Source: Lepidodermella squamata | Taxonomy: Eukaryota; Gastrotricha | Reading direction: 5' to 3' | Assembly (NCBI GenBank): GCA_047495785.1 | Contig: JBLDXI010000009.1 | Coordinates: 744,001-808,000 of the forward strand | DNA: 64,000 nucleotides | In this document: piece by piece, positions 12,965 through 25,800 of the stretch | Layout: every line of letters begins with the position of its first letter | Numbering within the stretch: position 1 is the stretch's first letter | The notes under the pieces: generated by a model | What the model was told of the DNA's origin: nothing | Seen by the model: the letters and a program-made list of their open reading frames with translations, nothing else | Databases searched by the model: none | Position numbers and translations under genes: made by a program

Positions 12965-14606
12965 CGTGAAAACGCCCTAAAATGATACAATTATGAGGCC
13001 AGTTGAGTTAGCATTTCGAAGAAAATTGATAGATGCACAAATTAGCCTAATATTGTAGATTGTAGGGGATGAGTGGATACCGAAAAATGCCTTCCACTTT
13101 CCACTTAAGGATTTAAGACCCACTCCGATTTTCACAGCGTAATCCTTGGGCTTTTGGGAACAGCCAAATGGAAATCTCCGTAATTTAATGTCCGTAATGC
13201 AAGTAATAAAGTAATACAAAGAAGTTTCGAGCGGTTGGCTGATTTCACGGGGCATGAGATGGATAGAGATTAGACTAGAACGTCATCACAGCCAACAACC
13301 AAAGCACGATTCGACGAGTCAGTCATATATTGTTTTTAAGCCTCAAGCTGTTGGATGAGTTCGCTTACAGCCAGGACATTTCAAACGGCAAACAAGAAGC
13401 AACATTTTTGCGACAATAATGTTTCCACCTTCGAGTTTTGAAAACATGCATCGAATGCTTCCTTAATTTCTCGAGTTTCAAGCCAGTTAGTGTCACCATA
13501 AGTTGCCAACTAATTCCGATTGTTCGGCTCACATAACCATGTTAGGAAGTGATGAGTGCTGAGTGTGAACACGACATCGAGCCAATTGGTCCAACTTCTA
13601 GAGGAAAGAGCCTTAAGGGGAGGGGGAGGGAGGGGTGAATGCGACACTCACAGGCAGGCACCCCCTCACACCCCCTTCTATCTCCACCACTGGCCAATGT
13701 AGCAGTTATCAGAGTGAAAATAGAGAGCCTTGATGCCAATTTAATTGCCTTGTTTATGCGACTGTAATTTTTAAACTCAACCATCTTGCGACGATAAGAT
13801 CGCTATGAGCGACGGAATGAGATTGACAGCGCAGCAGATATCAAGGAAAGGTGTCAAAGACTTTGCGAGATGATTCAAGCGAGGTTTAGCAGCTTTCAGC
13901 TTTCCTTTTTCCTAGGTTATCCTAGGTTAGATAAGTTTCATCCTTGGCACCCTCTTTGCGTGGAAGATGCGTCCGTAGAGCAGACAGGGAGCCTCGAGGT
14001 TTCGAAAAAACAAAACAAACTTCAGAAAAGAATCTTTGCAAAAATTTTTAGTATAATTTGTCTGATAGGTCTGAATAATATTTCACCTGTCGACATTCAC
14101 ATTGCCTTTTGGCGCTATGACAATATTTGGCAATAAAATATTTCGAACGGCTTCTATCGGCGACTTCACCGGCTTTGCTGCTCTTTTCTCTTTGCTGCGT
14201 AAGCAGTTCTCTAAAACTGCAGCTCCCCGTGGCGCTCTAACAACTTTTAAAATAGCAAATACCTAAATTTTGAGACAGTTTTACGGGAAAATGGATTGAA
14301 ATCCCACATCCCACGTCGCGACTTTTTGATACCTTTTGATGTTTGATCATACTTTTCTAGCAGGCAGATCATACTTTTCCACTGACCTTTTTTATCCTAC
14401 TTGCTATTAATGGTGACTTCATCAGTTTTTCTTTCTTTGCTGAACTGCTGTGTCTCAACAGCATCGCGTTATTGACACACTCTCCCTCGATCAAACTTTA
14501 TTGCTGAAAGCACTTTTTTCTTTTTTTGGCCAATTATGAATTATGACGATCCATTTAGAGTAATTATTTACCACAGAGCTATCTCAAATTGGTTATTGCG
14601 GTCCTA
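12965..14606. other. Divergent spacer with a G-tract cluster
   Basis: Lies between the divergent GDPD and TBC1D23 genes. No convincing gene. Four G-runs at 13617-13635 (4, 5, 3 and 4 G separated by single A) are followed by two C5 runs at 13661-13665 and 13671-13675. It may contain both promoters. Confidence 0.5.
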
Positions 14607-17183
14607 ATGGATGACGACGAGAACGATGAATTTATTATTGGCGATGACCATGAAGAAGATACTGCTTGGTTGATTGATCTGGAGGCTGCTCTACTTTCCG
14701 ATTGCGACTTCGGAACTTTGCGTAGTCTATGCCATTCTCGCACCATTCCTCGACATTTGAGGGCTGCAGTTTGGAGGGTATATATTTCGTATTTTATGTT
14801 CATCTGTTCTTTGATATTCCGTTTTATCAGATTTGCTTGAACATAGAAAAACGCGAAGCTGTTGTATTCCAAGATGTTTTTGATCTGCCCGAACAAACTC
14901 TCATCCACGATGATTGTGTTCTACACGTCGGTATGCGTTCAAATATTGGCTATTTAATTAAAGCCCTTACAACTGGTTGAAATTTTATAGGTAAAATTGA
15001 ATTTGAGTCGGAAACTGACAAGATAGCTGCCTTGAGCCATATGGAATCGGTCATAACAGAGTTCTGTAAGCGAACCGGTCAAAAGTATTCTTCTTCTCGG
15101 AGGTGGATGGATATTTTACGGCATCTTTTGGCTTTGAACTTGTCACGCCAGGACTTGTATCATTTTTTCGTCGCTGTTACTGAAAGATACAGTGTTTGGA
15201 ATATTGGCCTGATTAACGCATCCTCTACTTTATTCCGTTTACTGATGTTGTACCATGATCCTGAGCTCTGTTCTCTATTTGACACAAAGAAAATCGACAT
15301 CTCATCACTGCTGCGCCCATGGTTGTTGAGCGTCTTTGCCGAGGGAGTTCCATCATCTGACGTTCTTCTCACGTTTTGGGACTTTTATTTTCTGCAAGCA
15401 GACACATTTTTCGTTTTCTTTCTGGCCTTTGTTATTGTCCTTAATTTGAAAGAACAATTGACTGGAGAATGGAAACCGCTTGACAAGGAGGAAATCGTCA
15501 AAAAAATACATGAAGCTTTGAGCCAGCTGTCCGCTGAAGATATTCCAGACTTCTTTCAGCTCTCCTTACATTACGCCAGTCAGACTCCAGCTTCGTTTCG
15601 GAACGATTATTCGTTTTTGTTTTTTGACTCAACCACTCATCAACGTGATGAGCAATGCACTTCTGACCCTTCTCAAGACGCAACTACTGTCTCTCCATCT
15701 CCTGACGAGTTGACGAAGTTGGATACTGCCCTCTGCCTGCAGCTTTCGGTTCCTGAGCTCATGCAATCACTTCAACTGGTATTAATTATCCCTAACTAAA
15801 CGCGCGTAATTTTATAAGATCAAATTGAATTTTTTTACATTTCGCTCTCTTAAATTTAAGTGCCATTGATTGCAGTCGGTAGAAATGATCATATTTTATT
15901 TTCAGAGTGGTGCTTTGAGATTCTTCATTGTGGATTGTCGCCCTCCAGAACAATATAACTTCGGCCACCTTCGAGGATCTGTTCATTTGGACGCAACTCT
16001 GGTAAATGAGATTTTACCTTCGAAACTAATTGCTCTTTATTCTCACTTGAATAACAGCTTCTTGATGATCCAAATGCGTATAACACAGCAGTAGCTGCAG
16101 TCATCGACCTTCAGCAGTCTCGATTGTCTCATAACGGAGAGGCGGACCCAATAACTGGGCTTGGACCTGGTCATATTTGCTTTGTTGGTAGCGGACGCGA
16201 CGAAGAGGATAAATTGGTGAATATGGTCATTGCTAACTTCCTTCAAAGACAAATGCGCCGAGTTGCAGTTTTACGTGGTGGCTACGCTGCTGTTCACGAT
16301 GCCTCGTGGGCCAACCTTGATGAAGCTATAGCTGATCACGATGGGAAAAAGTGTATTGTTTGTCTGGAAAATCCACATATTGGAAGTGCCAGAAAGCCGT
16401 CCCCAAAAGCCTCATCGGGGTAATTGATACTACATTTCATTATTAGCATTCTCAACAATCCGTATTATTTCTAGTGCTTCTGGTTCCATTGGCAAGAACA
16501 GCGGGAAAGAATGGACTCAGCAAACGATGAGTATGATGCGTGGATTTGGGTCATCTCTGAAATCTAGGTTGGGAGAGGTAATGTCAAAAAGCTTAGCGGT
16601 AGCGGCGAACACTGCGCAAGCGGGTGAAAGGCACGGTAGTGGATTCTCTCTGCCTAGCCGGGTGGCACATGTGATCGGCACGGGATCGAAGGCTTATAGA
16701 AAGCAACAGCAAACCGATGTTTTCGCCGTGAACGAAGAGTTTGAAGATCAAGATGACGAACCAGAAACTGTTAATATCGCCGGCTTCACCGGAAGACCTG
16801 ACGTAAAGCATTGCTTCAGCTGCAAACTCTTGGACAAAGATGAGAATCTGATTCCAGCTCATCTAGTTATTACCACTTCTCATGTAATAATCCTTCGCGT
16901 TTTAGAAGATGTGCCCGAGATGGCTTGCATTCATTCGCGGAAACGCCTGGATGCGGTTATGAAGATAACTTCGAGACGACAAATGCCTGAACTGATCACT
17001 TTGCGTTACGGAAGACTGCTGCCTGAACCCGTCGATGGACCTGCGGATGACCAAGAACAGCGAATGGAAATCGATAGCGGAGATCGGCTTTACATTCCTG
17101 AACGAGCGGGTGAAGCTGCATCGGCCGTCAAATATCAGATCGTTCAATATTTGCGATCCACAAATCCTGGATCAGAATTATGA
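14607..17183 (+). CDS. TBC1D23: TBC1 domain family member 23 homologue
   Basis: Golgi adaptor that bridges endosome-derived vesicles carrying the WASH complex to golgin-97/golgin-245 at the trans-Golgi. Six exons agree in phase: 14607-14777, 14831-14930, 14991-15778, 15906-16001, 16058-16419 and 16475-17183, giving 741 residues. The order is an acidic N-terminus, a TBC domain (RAAVWRICLNIEKRE, SRRWMDILRHLLALN, LLRPWLLSVFAEGVPSSDVLL), a rhodanese-like domain (LRFFIVDCRPPEQYNFGHLRGSVHL) and a C-terminal PH-like domain in the last exon. As in the known family, the rhodanese-like domain shows no obvious catalytic cysteine loop, and the TBC part is regarded as inactive. The frame extends upstream of the ATG to a TTG at 14589; the ATG is preferred because it opens an acidic start typical of the family. 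The gene converges on TRIT1. Confidence 0.93.
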
Positions 17184-17565
17184 TCAGCTATTTAAAAAAA
17201 TAACAGGTTTTTCATTAAAATGATCAATCATATCGTTGGCATCGATTTCTTTTGGCAAGGTTCTCTGACGGTGATTATGTTTTATTGTATGAAGTTGAAG
17301 TGCAAATAATAATCCAAGAATTAAAATTATGTGATGCTTGTGTTGTAAATATACATTAAAACTTTCTGCTGCATTCGTCAATAATTTGTGAAGGTTCATC
17401 ACCAACGGCGCAATTTTTTTAGCCATTGAAGTCTAATTTAAAATATTTAGCTATTTTGTGGTGTGACTCGCTATTCGGCAAGCCTTTGTCTTTGTCGTTT
17501 ACTGAAAATGAGAAAAAACATCACCAATAAAAGATGCCAGAATTACTTTATCAGAATGATTTATT
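17184..17565. other. Convergent spacer between TBC1D23 and TRIT1
   Basis: AT-rich, with AATAAA near 17525 on the plus strand that could serve TBC1D23. No gene seen. Confidence 0.55.
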
Positions 17566-19419
17566 TCATTTTGTTTGCACAGAGGAATGAGTAGCATCAT
17601 TTTCCGGTGGTAACAATGGTGGCAGCGAATTTTTTTTCAGAGCTGATTGCGTTTTGAGATGGCGCCATCCTGTAACGTGCTGTCTCCATTGGGATTCTCG
17701 AACAAATACAGGTTTGTCTTTGCAAATAGTGCACTGACGTCGAACGATAGGGTCGGGTTTCGATTTCTCAGTTTTTAAATTCTCGGGAACCAAACCGGAT
17801 GATTCCAAGAAACGCAGAGAATCGCTGCCACATCCGCGAGCCACCGCGCTCTCAACAATGGCCGTTGCATCACTTACTATTTTTCGCCAAGCTGCATTCA
17901 TTTTATCAATATTTTTTTCATTAGCCATTTGCACGAAGTTGCTGGCGTCCAAGCGGAATATTGGGGGACACAAATCGGCCACACGACGTTTCAAAAATCT
18001 GAAATTCGTGTTCGAATAATTATAACTGAGTCCACTGACTTTTCTAAATAATAGTTTACCTATTTCTGATCCATGTGAGCTGCTTTCTAGCATAACGGCG
18101 GGTCTTTATCTTCATCTCTTCGACAGAATTTTCATACACTTTCTTGCCATCTTCAGAATTTTTGGTTTGTTCATTCATTGCAAGATATGGCAAAAATTCC
18201 TTCAAACCAATTGACTGGAGCACGCCACTATGAACGAATTGTTCTGCAGCAGCAATAAAGAAATACATTACCTATATTTCACACCTAACTATCAATTTTA
18301 CACACCTTTCAGTTTCACATCGTCACTCGAAATTTCGGGATGTTGCTCCTTGAAACGGTCGTAGAAGTCTGATAATTCGGCGATAAGACCGTCACGTATC
18401 ATTTCGTCAATGCGCGCATTTAAGCGAGTATCGAGAATTTTCTGAAACAATTAAAGTTTACAGATATTTGTAGGTTCGGAAAATTCTGATTGGCAACCTA
18501 TACCTGATCACAATCCAGCCATATCATCAGTGCGTTGCTGAAGCGTGGATTTCCTGACATCTTGTTATGTCCTTGATCACTATTCGCAAGTGTCTCCCCA
18601 TCACCAGACACACCATGCTGTTCGGCATAAAATGCACTGAGCTGTTTCCCGGTTTTCCTGAACACTTCCAAGGCTCGTATCACTTTCCTCCTATCGTTCG
18701 GGTGCAAAGAATAAGCGGTTTTAGGGTCAACGCGCTCCAAATCAGCAAAAAGCTCTTCGTTTTTCTTATCGGTCATGTCATCCCTGCTGTATTCCGAATC
18801 GTTCGGCGATCGCTCAGGAACCAGATGGTCAAACAGAACCTAAGAATATAATGTAAAATGAACTATTCGCCAGTCACCGAAACCTACAGATTCTATGTAG
18901 TACATCGTGCCACCGACTAATACAGGAACTCGTTTTCGATTCAAAAGATTCTTTATAATTGGCAGGGCATCTCGCTGGAAGTTATGAACTGTGTATCGAC
19001 TGGAATCTTTCATTAAATCGTGAACACCAAGCAAATGATGACGGCATTTTAGATTCTCCTCTGCAGAAATCTGCGGCGCATTATTTTCAGAAAAATTAGC
19101 AAAATGTCAGACTGAATCAAGGTGCAAACTTCTCACTTTATTCGTGGAAATATCCAAGCCAGCGTAAATTTGCATCGCGTCACCTGGTCAAATCAGTATA
19201 TTATGTCTTGACAACAATAGATAATCATAACAGCATACAATTAATGCATTCAGCATCTTTCAAATGAAGAGCGATATCAATTGCAAGTTTTGATTTGCCA
19301 ACTCCACTAGCTCCAATTACCGCAATGACAGGTGTTTCGGACTGTATATTCGCCATAAAGCGTTTAAAACAAGAGTATAACTTGAATGTGCGCGTTGAAC
19401 TTCTTATGCCAGTAAGCAT
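17566..19419 (-). CDS. TRIT1: tRNA dimethylallyltransferase (TRIT1/MiaA family)
   Basis: Adds a dimethylallyl group to A37 of tRNAs reading UNN codons, in cytosol and mitochondria. The P-loop reads VIAVIGASGVGKSKLAIDI. The next exon has GDAMQIYAGLDISTNK, matching the family DSMQVY region. Then come HHLLGVHDLM, VPVLVGGTMYYIESV, DRRKVIRALEVFRKTGKQ, and a C-terminal C2H2-like finger (CTICKDKPVFVRESQWRQH, with WRHLK) found in eukaryotic members. At least seven exons. Two starts are possible: ATG at 19356 just before the P-loop, or ATG at 19419, which adds about 21 residues rich in Arg, Ser and Thr (MLTGIRSSTRTFKLYSCFKR) resembling a mitochondrial presequence. The upstream gene stops 10 bases before the longer start, so the two are probably co-transcribed. 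Only the start is in doubt. Confidence 0.92.
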
Positions 19420-19429
19420 AAGCCACCAG

Positions 19430-19657
19430 TTAATTAGTTTTTGATTGTTTCGTGGCAGAGGAAGCGGCGTTGGCAACAGCTCGAACTTGCACCTCAATGT
19501 TTTTCCTGATTGACTTCTCTAGTTCCTTGTTCACTCGTTGCCGATCTGTTTGCGGTGCTTTCTTGACGACTCTCGATTTATTAACCGCTTTTATCTCTTT
19601 ACCTGGACGCTTAAATGGCACGTTGGTCTTTCCAGGTTTAATTTTGCCCTGAGGCAT
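19430..19657 (-). CDS. Small basic protein, C19orf53 (UPF0390) homologue
   Basis: Single-exon 75-residue protein. It begins MPQGKIKPGKTNVPFKRPGK and has RVNKELEKSIRKNIEVQVRAVA near the middle. This is the pattern of the UPF0390 family (human C19orf53, leydig cell tumour 10 kDa protein): a start of the type M-x-Q-G, a Lys-rich half and a short helix with IRKxIE. The molecular role is not established; the basic composition suggests RNA or nucleolar association. The acceptor-like sequence GATAG ends directly at the ATG. Its stop is 10 bases (or 73, with the shorter start) from TRIT1 on the same strand, consistent with a two-gene operon. Confidence 0.8.
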   Translation of the reverse strand: MPQGKIKPGKTNVPFKRPGKEIKAVNKSRVVKKAPQTDRQRVNKELEKSIRKNIEVQVRAVANAASSATKQSKTN

Positions 19658-20082
19658 CTATCATGAAAAATAAAAATCAGCAATTGAAGCAACACGGTAC
19701 TTTACTAGGATTTGATTGGTGATATTCAAAAATGTTTTACATCGCATCTTTGTAACATCATGTAAGAGTGAAAAAATAAAATCTTCGAAAAAAATTATCA
19801 TCGAGTCTCAGATATAAAATTTGTTATCGAAAGTCATTCAATAAAAACATGAGGTATTTGTAAATTGTACAGCATAATAATGATAATATGGTACTCCATA
19901 AACATGGCACATACTGACAGTAAGAGAAAACGTAACAAGAATTATGTCGGCACTATTTGAAATCATTTCGTAAGCCTAGATACAGCTGGATTCCCAGTTT
20001 CAAGTATTGTGAATGGAAGTAGATGATCTCATTATCAGCGGTCTTATCGTCAATGCGAAAATTGAAAAGACATCGGAGGAGG
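19658..20082. other. Spacer upstream of the C19orf53-like gene
   Basis: AT-rich, between the stop of the RING-H2 gene at 20083 and the C19orf53-like start at 19657, all on the minus strand. No gene or RNA seen. Confidence 0.5.
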
Positions 20083-21391
20083 TTATAAGACTTTTTGAGG
20101 AAATACTTCGCGCTTACATAACGGACAGCTTGTCACCAGAACCAACCACTCATCAATGCAAACATCATGAAAATAATGTCTACATGGCAGTAATCTAACG
20201 AGGCTGAAGTTTTCAATTGTATCGAGGCATATTGGGCAAACGTTTCCAGATTCTGATTTATCAGCAGGGTGAGCAGGGATGAGGTTTTCAATCATTTCGA
20301 TATTGCAGGCAGGGGTTTTGCAATCTCCAAATAAAGCTAATCCGCCAGGTACCTGTTACAGAAAGTAAACTCATAATTGCGCAGATCATTTCGAAAACAC
20401 AAACCGTTCTGAAGAACCGGAAAGTGCAGAAAAAGTGTTTCATACGCAGCAATACAGCAAAGAAAATGGATAGCACTGCTACAGAAGAAGCATTCCACAC
20501 AGCAACGACAGTGTCTTTCCCAGAAGAAGTCCCTGCACAAAAAACTCCATCAGGGCGTGTGGAGAGAGGGTTTCGAGTCCGGCTGCAGACAGTCCACACG
20601 GAAACTGTTGCTAACTTTTCTGAAGGCGAATTGTTTATTTTAGCCTTCACCACAAAATTCCTGAAAAAATATGATATCTTCACGTTCACACGGGGAAGCA
20701 CGTGAAGTGTCTTACTTTTCAAACAGATTCAGTACAGCTGAAATATTATCGGCAGAATTAATAGCAACAACAGGTATCTTGCTCTCTTCGGAGCTTTCAT
20801 GTTTGACCTTGAGGTGAGATATAAAAATCTCAACAATTACAACAGCCAAGGAAGCGTTTTATGATAAAATCACCTGATCAATGAATTCAGGGTCGAGATT
20901 AAGGCATAAAAATATCAATGCTGACGCACCGAATTGCAAGGAGTTACGAATCTAGTACAAAGAGATAATTTGGATACTAACCAAAAACAAAATGTAGACA
21001 ATATTTCTTACGGCAGATGTAATGAAAGCCGTGCTTCGTTCGGAAGAAACGGTATCGGGACAAGCTAATACTCCGACCCACTCGCCTACTCGGTTACTGA
21101 GATTGTAATATCGGCGAAATGTAACCTGTAATTTAAATAATAAATCAATGCATTCCGAGAAAATAAACATTCGCCAACCTCGTGAGCCAAGCCGCTGGCT
21201 TCTCCTTGAAAATTCGAAATGAATGCGCCTCTTGTCAAAATTCCTGTGATAAGATAATTTGAGGAGTTGGAAGTGATAAGAAAACCTCTAGAAAAACCTG
21301 AATGACTCTTGTAACCAGAAGACCATTCGATTGTGGCCGAGGCAGTTACACACGTATGCAGGGATTGTAAAATCCATACAAACGGAATCAT
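20083..21391 (-). CDS. RING-H2 E3 ligase with PA-like lumenal domain (RNF13/Goliath type)
   Basis: Membrane-anchored ubiquitin ligase of the PA-TM-RING class, usually on endosomes or lysosomes. The start at 21391 opens a hydrophobic leader (MIPFVWILQSLHTCVTASA). The lumenal part spans several exons: YLITGILTRGAFISNF, WVGVLACPDT, LQFGASALIFLCLNLDPEFID and SKIPVVAINSADNISAVLNLF, in which the GASALIF and IPVVAINSAD blocks match PA domains. The exon near 20,420-20,670 has a hydrophobic segment (AVLSIFFAVLL) that serves as the membrane anchor. The last exon has the RING-H2 (CPICLDTIENFSLVRLLPC, RHYFHDVC, CPLC) and ends soon after it at 20083. The splice pattern between the membrane segment and the RING is unresolved: one or two introns lie between 20,340 and 20,450. 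The RING and the PA blocks are clear. Confidence 0.75.
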
Positions 21392-22843
21392 TGAAACTAC
21401 CTAGAAATTGTTTTCATATGTTATTTTTTATAAAATTTCGGCGGAGAGTGGAAGCTACGAAATAAGACATGGGGGAAAGGGGAAGATCTGTTTAGATGAG
21501 CACCGACTTTTCAATGTGACCATTTATTAAAAACGAAATAGCCAAAAATTGCAACAGGCACTATAAAAATGGCAGAAACCATTATGACATGGTACAATAA
21601 GAGCAAACTTGTAAAGTAAAATATGACGGATGGCTATAACTTGTCTCATTTAAAATAGAAATTATAATCTGGGCTGGTTTAGGAATGTGTTGACTCCAAG
21701 TTTTTCGGGTTAGTTCGCGGAGTTTAGAGAGCTCAGCGCCTTCTTTGAACTTTGAATAACCTAATCTGAGGGACCCCTATAACAAAATTCAGTTCGCGTC
21801 AACCTTTATCATGAGCCAAAAGCCAAAGCATGCATGGGATATGGGTTCTGAGACTTCACGGCGTTCTTCCTTTCGCCTGAACGCATCTCGCATTTCGCAT
21901 TTGAAAGGCTATAGCTTCACCGAAAAAAAACCTGCGGATAATTAATTTGTTTTATGAGTATAAGGTCTTATATATAATTTTAATGGTAAAGATCATTGAG
22001 CAGATAATATCTATGAAGTTTTACTTTGAAAATTTTGAAACCCCGCGCGCTTGGTTTTGGTGGCCGACAGAGAACCTTGAGATTTGTGAGTCGGTTCCAT
22101 GGTCCACGGTCCACGGTCGGACATCGGACATCGGACAGAGATCGGAGATTGGAAATGATTAACCTTTAAGCTATTAATCGTACGATTTGTATCAATTTCA
22201 ACTTCAAAAGTCCTTATCCTTAAAGTGGATAGTGGATAGCTGTTTCTACCTGATGATTGATGATGGGCGGAATTTTCCGCTTACTAACTATAATTGCTAA
22301 ATAGCGTTAAAAGCGGCACATAGCATATACATATTACAATGGCCTATTAATCATTGGCCATTAATCACGAGAAATCAGTTATGTAACAGTTTATGATAAA
22401 CTTCCCTTGAAATCTGCGGCAATGCGATCCCTTGCTTCTTACTTGTCTTGCGTCTTGCAAAAAGCCCTAAGTCCCGAGCATTAGAACGGAAGGCGACCTG
22501 TTGTTTCGAATCAAATCAACACCTTAACATGAATAGTATGGTGAAGCGTGAAGCGTAATATTCACCGGCGCAAACTTTGAGATTTGTTGAGTTGATTGGA
22601 GGTTAATGCGTACTCTTTGACGTTGAGCGGGGCACGGGGCATAGCTTATCACCGCTTATCCATGTGCTCACCATCACTCAATACTCATTACATTCATGAT
22701 TAACAACATCTTTCGCTAGAGATAGTCACTGAACTGAGTTCAGGCGTTACCGTCCAATTCCCAATTCCTATAAATCTGTGGCCTCCTGTCTCAATGGACT
22801 TCTTGTGTTATTTATGATTACCTATTTACCTTCCGTTTTAGAT
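21392..22843. other. Divergent spacer upstream of MORC2
   Basis: No gene recognised. It contains short tandem units near 22,100-22,140 (GGTCCAC twice, then CGGACAT twice and a variant). The sequence CCGTTTTAG ends at 22841, two bases before the MORC2 ATG, and looks like a trans-splice or 5'UTR acceptor. Confidence 0.5.
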
Positions 22844-25800
22844 ATGAGTGCATACTCAAATTTAAGGCGAGCTCAGCTCAGCCTTGATTATTTGCATGCC
22901 AATTCAACAACCCACGAATTTCTCTTCGGAGCCTTAGCTGAAATGGTAAGACTTTTTCAATGCCATCGTTGATCTAAGACTTGACAATTTAAATTTCAGG
23001 TCGACAACGCAAGAGACGCTCAAGGTCAGTTTTGTTTTTAGTTGTTTGGTAGAAGGGTGAAATAATTTGAATTTCTTCATGACAGCTACTCAATTGGAGA
23101 TCTTCGACTTGCCGAATCCCGCTTTGAGAGGTGGCTTTGCACTTTGCTTTCTTGACGACGGGGAGGGAATGCTCCCAGAGGAAGCAGCTCGCGTTGTGAC
23201 ATTTGGCTACTCGGAGAAGCGGGCTAAATCTGACAATCTGATAGGGTGTGTATCAACGCGCCTCATATAACTTGAAGCAAATGTGTATTTTCCTCATCAA
23301 TGCATTATAGTATGTACGGTAATGGTCTGAAGAGTGGATCAATGCGAATCGGCAATGATTTGATCGTATTTACAAAGAAGAACAATTTTTGCTCGATCTT
23401 GTTTCTCTCTCGAACCTTTCACGAGGCTGAGCACCTTATCGAAGTCATCGTCCCCGTACCAAGTTTCGATGCAACGACGAAAAAGCCTGTAGAAGACGGC
23501 GATCCGGAAACGCACAGACAAGAGATTGATATTATCTTGAACTATTCTCCTTTCAAGTCAAATGCTGACCTCATGGCTCAGTTTGATCGCATAACTAGCG
23601 ACAGTGGCACTCTTGTTATTGTTTTTAATCTGAAATTGCTCGACACTGGCAAGTGTTGCAAACAAATTGGCTGAAGTATTAACTGTGTTCACTTTTCTCA
23701 GGTGAACCCGAACTCCAGTTCACCACTGGTGATGTGATTCTAGCAAATCCACCCGGACACGAGTTTGATTCAGATGAAGTGTAGGTTTTGCGATGCTGTT
23801 AGTCTTTTTCAATATCTTGATATTTATTCAGTTTGCACGAAGAACAAAAATCTTTTGCCGCCTATTGCTCAATTCTTTATATGGATCCGCGAATGAAGGT
23901 AATGTGAATGATAGAGCTTTTCACTAAATGTAATTAATTTGCTGTAGATTTATATTCAAGGTGTCAAAGTTCGAACAAGGAAGGTTTTGGCAGATTTATA
24001 CAAGCCCAAGATGTACAAATTCTCATCCGCTCGGTACTTATAAAATATTTTACACACCATACAATCTATTAATCATCTGATTTAGCTTCAAAGCTCGCTC
24101 GGAAGGAGAGCTGAAAAAAGTTGAGGCGGACGCGTCCAAGTACGAATATCTTGCCCGTGAAGCTGAATCGAAAGCCCGAGATTTGCAGAAAAAATGCGCT
24201 GCTCAGCTCACCAATCTCAGATTACGTCAAGAATGTCGCCGAGCCGACGAAGAGGCCTCTCGTTTACGGCAACAAGCTCAATTGTACAAGCATCTCGCGG
24301 AAAGGAAGAAAAAGTATAGCCTAAAGCTACCAAGTAATTTTTGCTTCAATTTTTCATTTTAGAGAGTTGAAAGATCCAAAGACGCTGACGATGTATTTCG
24401 GCGTGCAGCTCAATCACCGAGGCAGAGACGGGGCGTTTGTTTACAATTGCAGCCGTTTGATCTCCATGTATCATCGTTTTCCCGATGGTGTTCCTCGCGG
24501 CGTGGTCGCAGTAGTTGACGTGCCCTACCTCGTGTTAGAACCAACTCACAACAAACAGGACTTCGCAGATGCTAAGGAATTTCGGCATCTGATGCGTGCA
24601 CTCACTGAGCACGCCATGTCTTACTGTCGCGATTTGAATTTTGATAAAGCCGACAAAATTGAGAAGTTTTGGCTTGATTTTGGCTACACCAATGTGACAG
24701 ATTGGAATGTTGAGCCCTCTGACGAACCGAAGTTTCTTCGCAAGCGACGCGCCGAGGTTCCGATAGTCATCCAATGCGACAGCTGCCTCAAATGGCGCGT
24801 TTTACCTTTTGCTGTGAATCCTCCAACTCAATACCCATCTGATTGGCACTGCGCGTTGAATCCCGACAGCAGTTGCAACCGATGTGGAGCTCCGGAGCAG
24901 CGGCAAACGATTCCTGAGGCTGTTTTCCACCGACCAGTTGTCAGTCAGTCTGAGGCTGCTGAAAAGTTGGCGGAAGACATTCGTAAAAAGCAGGCTCAAT
25001 TAGCCAAAATTCAACCTGTTGCCAGCCCTCCACCACCACCGCCGCCTCCTGCGAAGACCCAGCCGGTCCCTGTTTCGGTTCCTGAGAAGCCCATTGTAGA
25101 GAAACCGACTGAATCGACCCCGCCTCCCAAGCCGGATTCGACTTCTGGCCAATCTTCAGCACCTCAGAAGTCGATCGTTCCTGCTGAAGTCGGGTCTCCT
25201 TCCAGGCTCTTACGTCCAAGGGGTTCTTCTTCTGAGCTCGCATCCAATGGCCATGGAGATGTTGATGAAGCTGAAAGTAATACGGAGCCGGCCAAGCGAC
25301 GCAAGGTTGATTCGCCTCCTCGGCCTAGTCGAACTTCTACACGGACTGCTGCTAAAGGTGCGAAGGTTGAGTCAGAATCCGAGGAAGAAGAAAGCGAAGA
25401 GGAGGAAGAAGAAGAGGCGCCGCCTCCTAAGAAGGCAGCCCAAGTTAAGCAGCCTGCACCCAAACCATCGCCGGTTAAGCCACCTGCTGCCGGGAAGAGA
25501 CTCGCAAAACCAGTACAAGAAGAAAGTGAGGAAGATGAGGATGATGAAGAGGAAGAGAGTGAGGAGGAAGACGACGAAGAGGAGGAGGAGGAACAACCCG
25601 CAAAGGTTGCCAGTTCTTCAAAACGCTCACGCCCCGCCCCTACTGCTTCGCCGAAGAAGACAGTTGCCGTTACTTTGAATCAAAGTTCCGTCACTCAACT
25701 GGTTGATAACTACCGTTCATGTATCAGGTATATTTCACATTTTCTATTCGACCTTCAACCTGTTTTTAATGAAACGCAAAATTAGTTGTTTGAATTGTTA

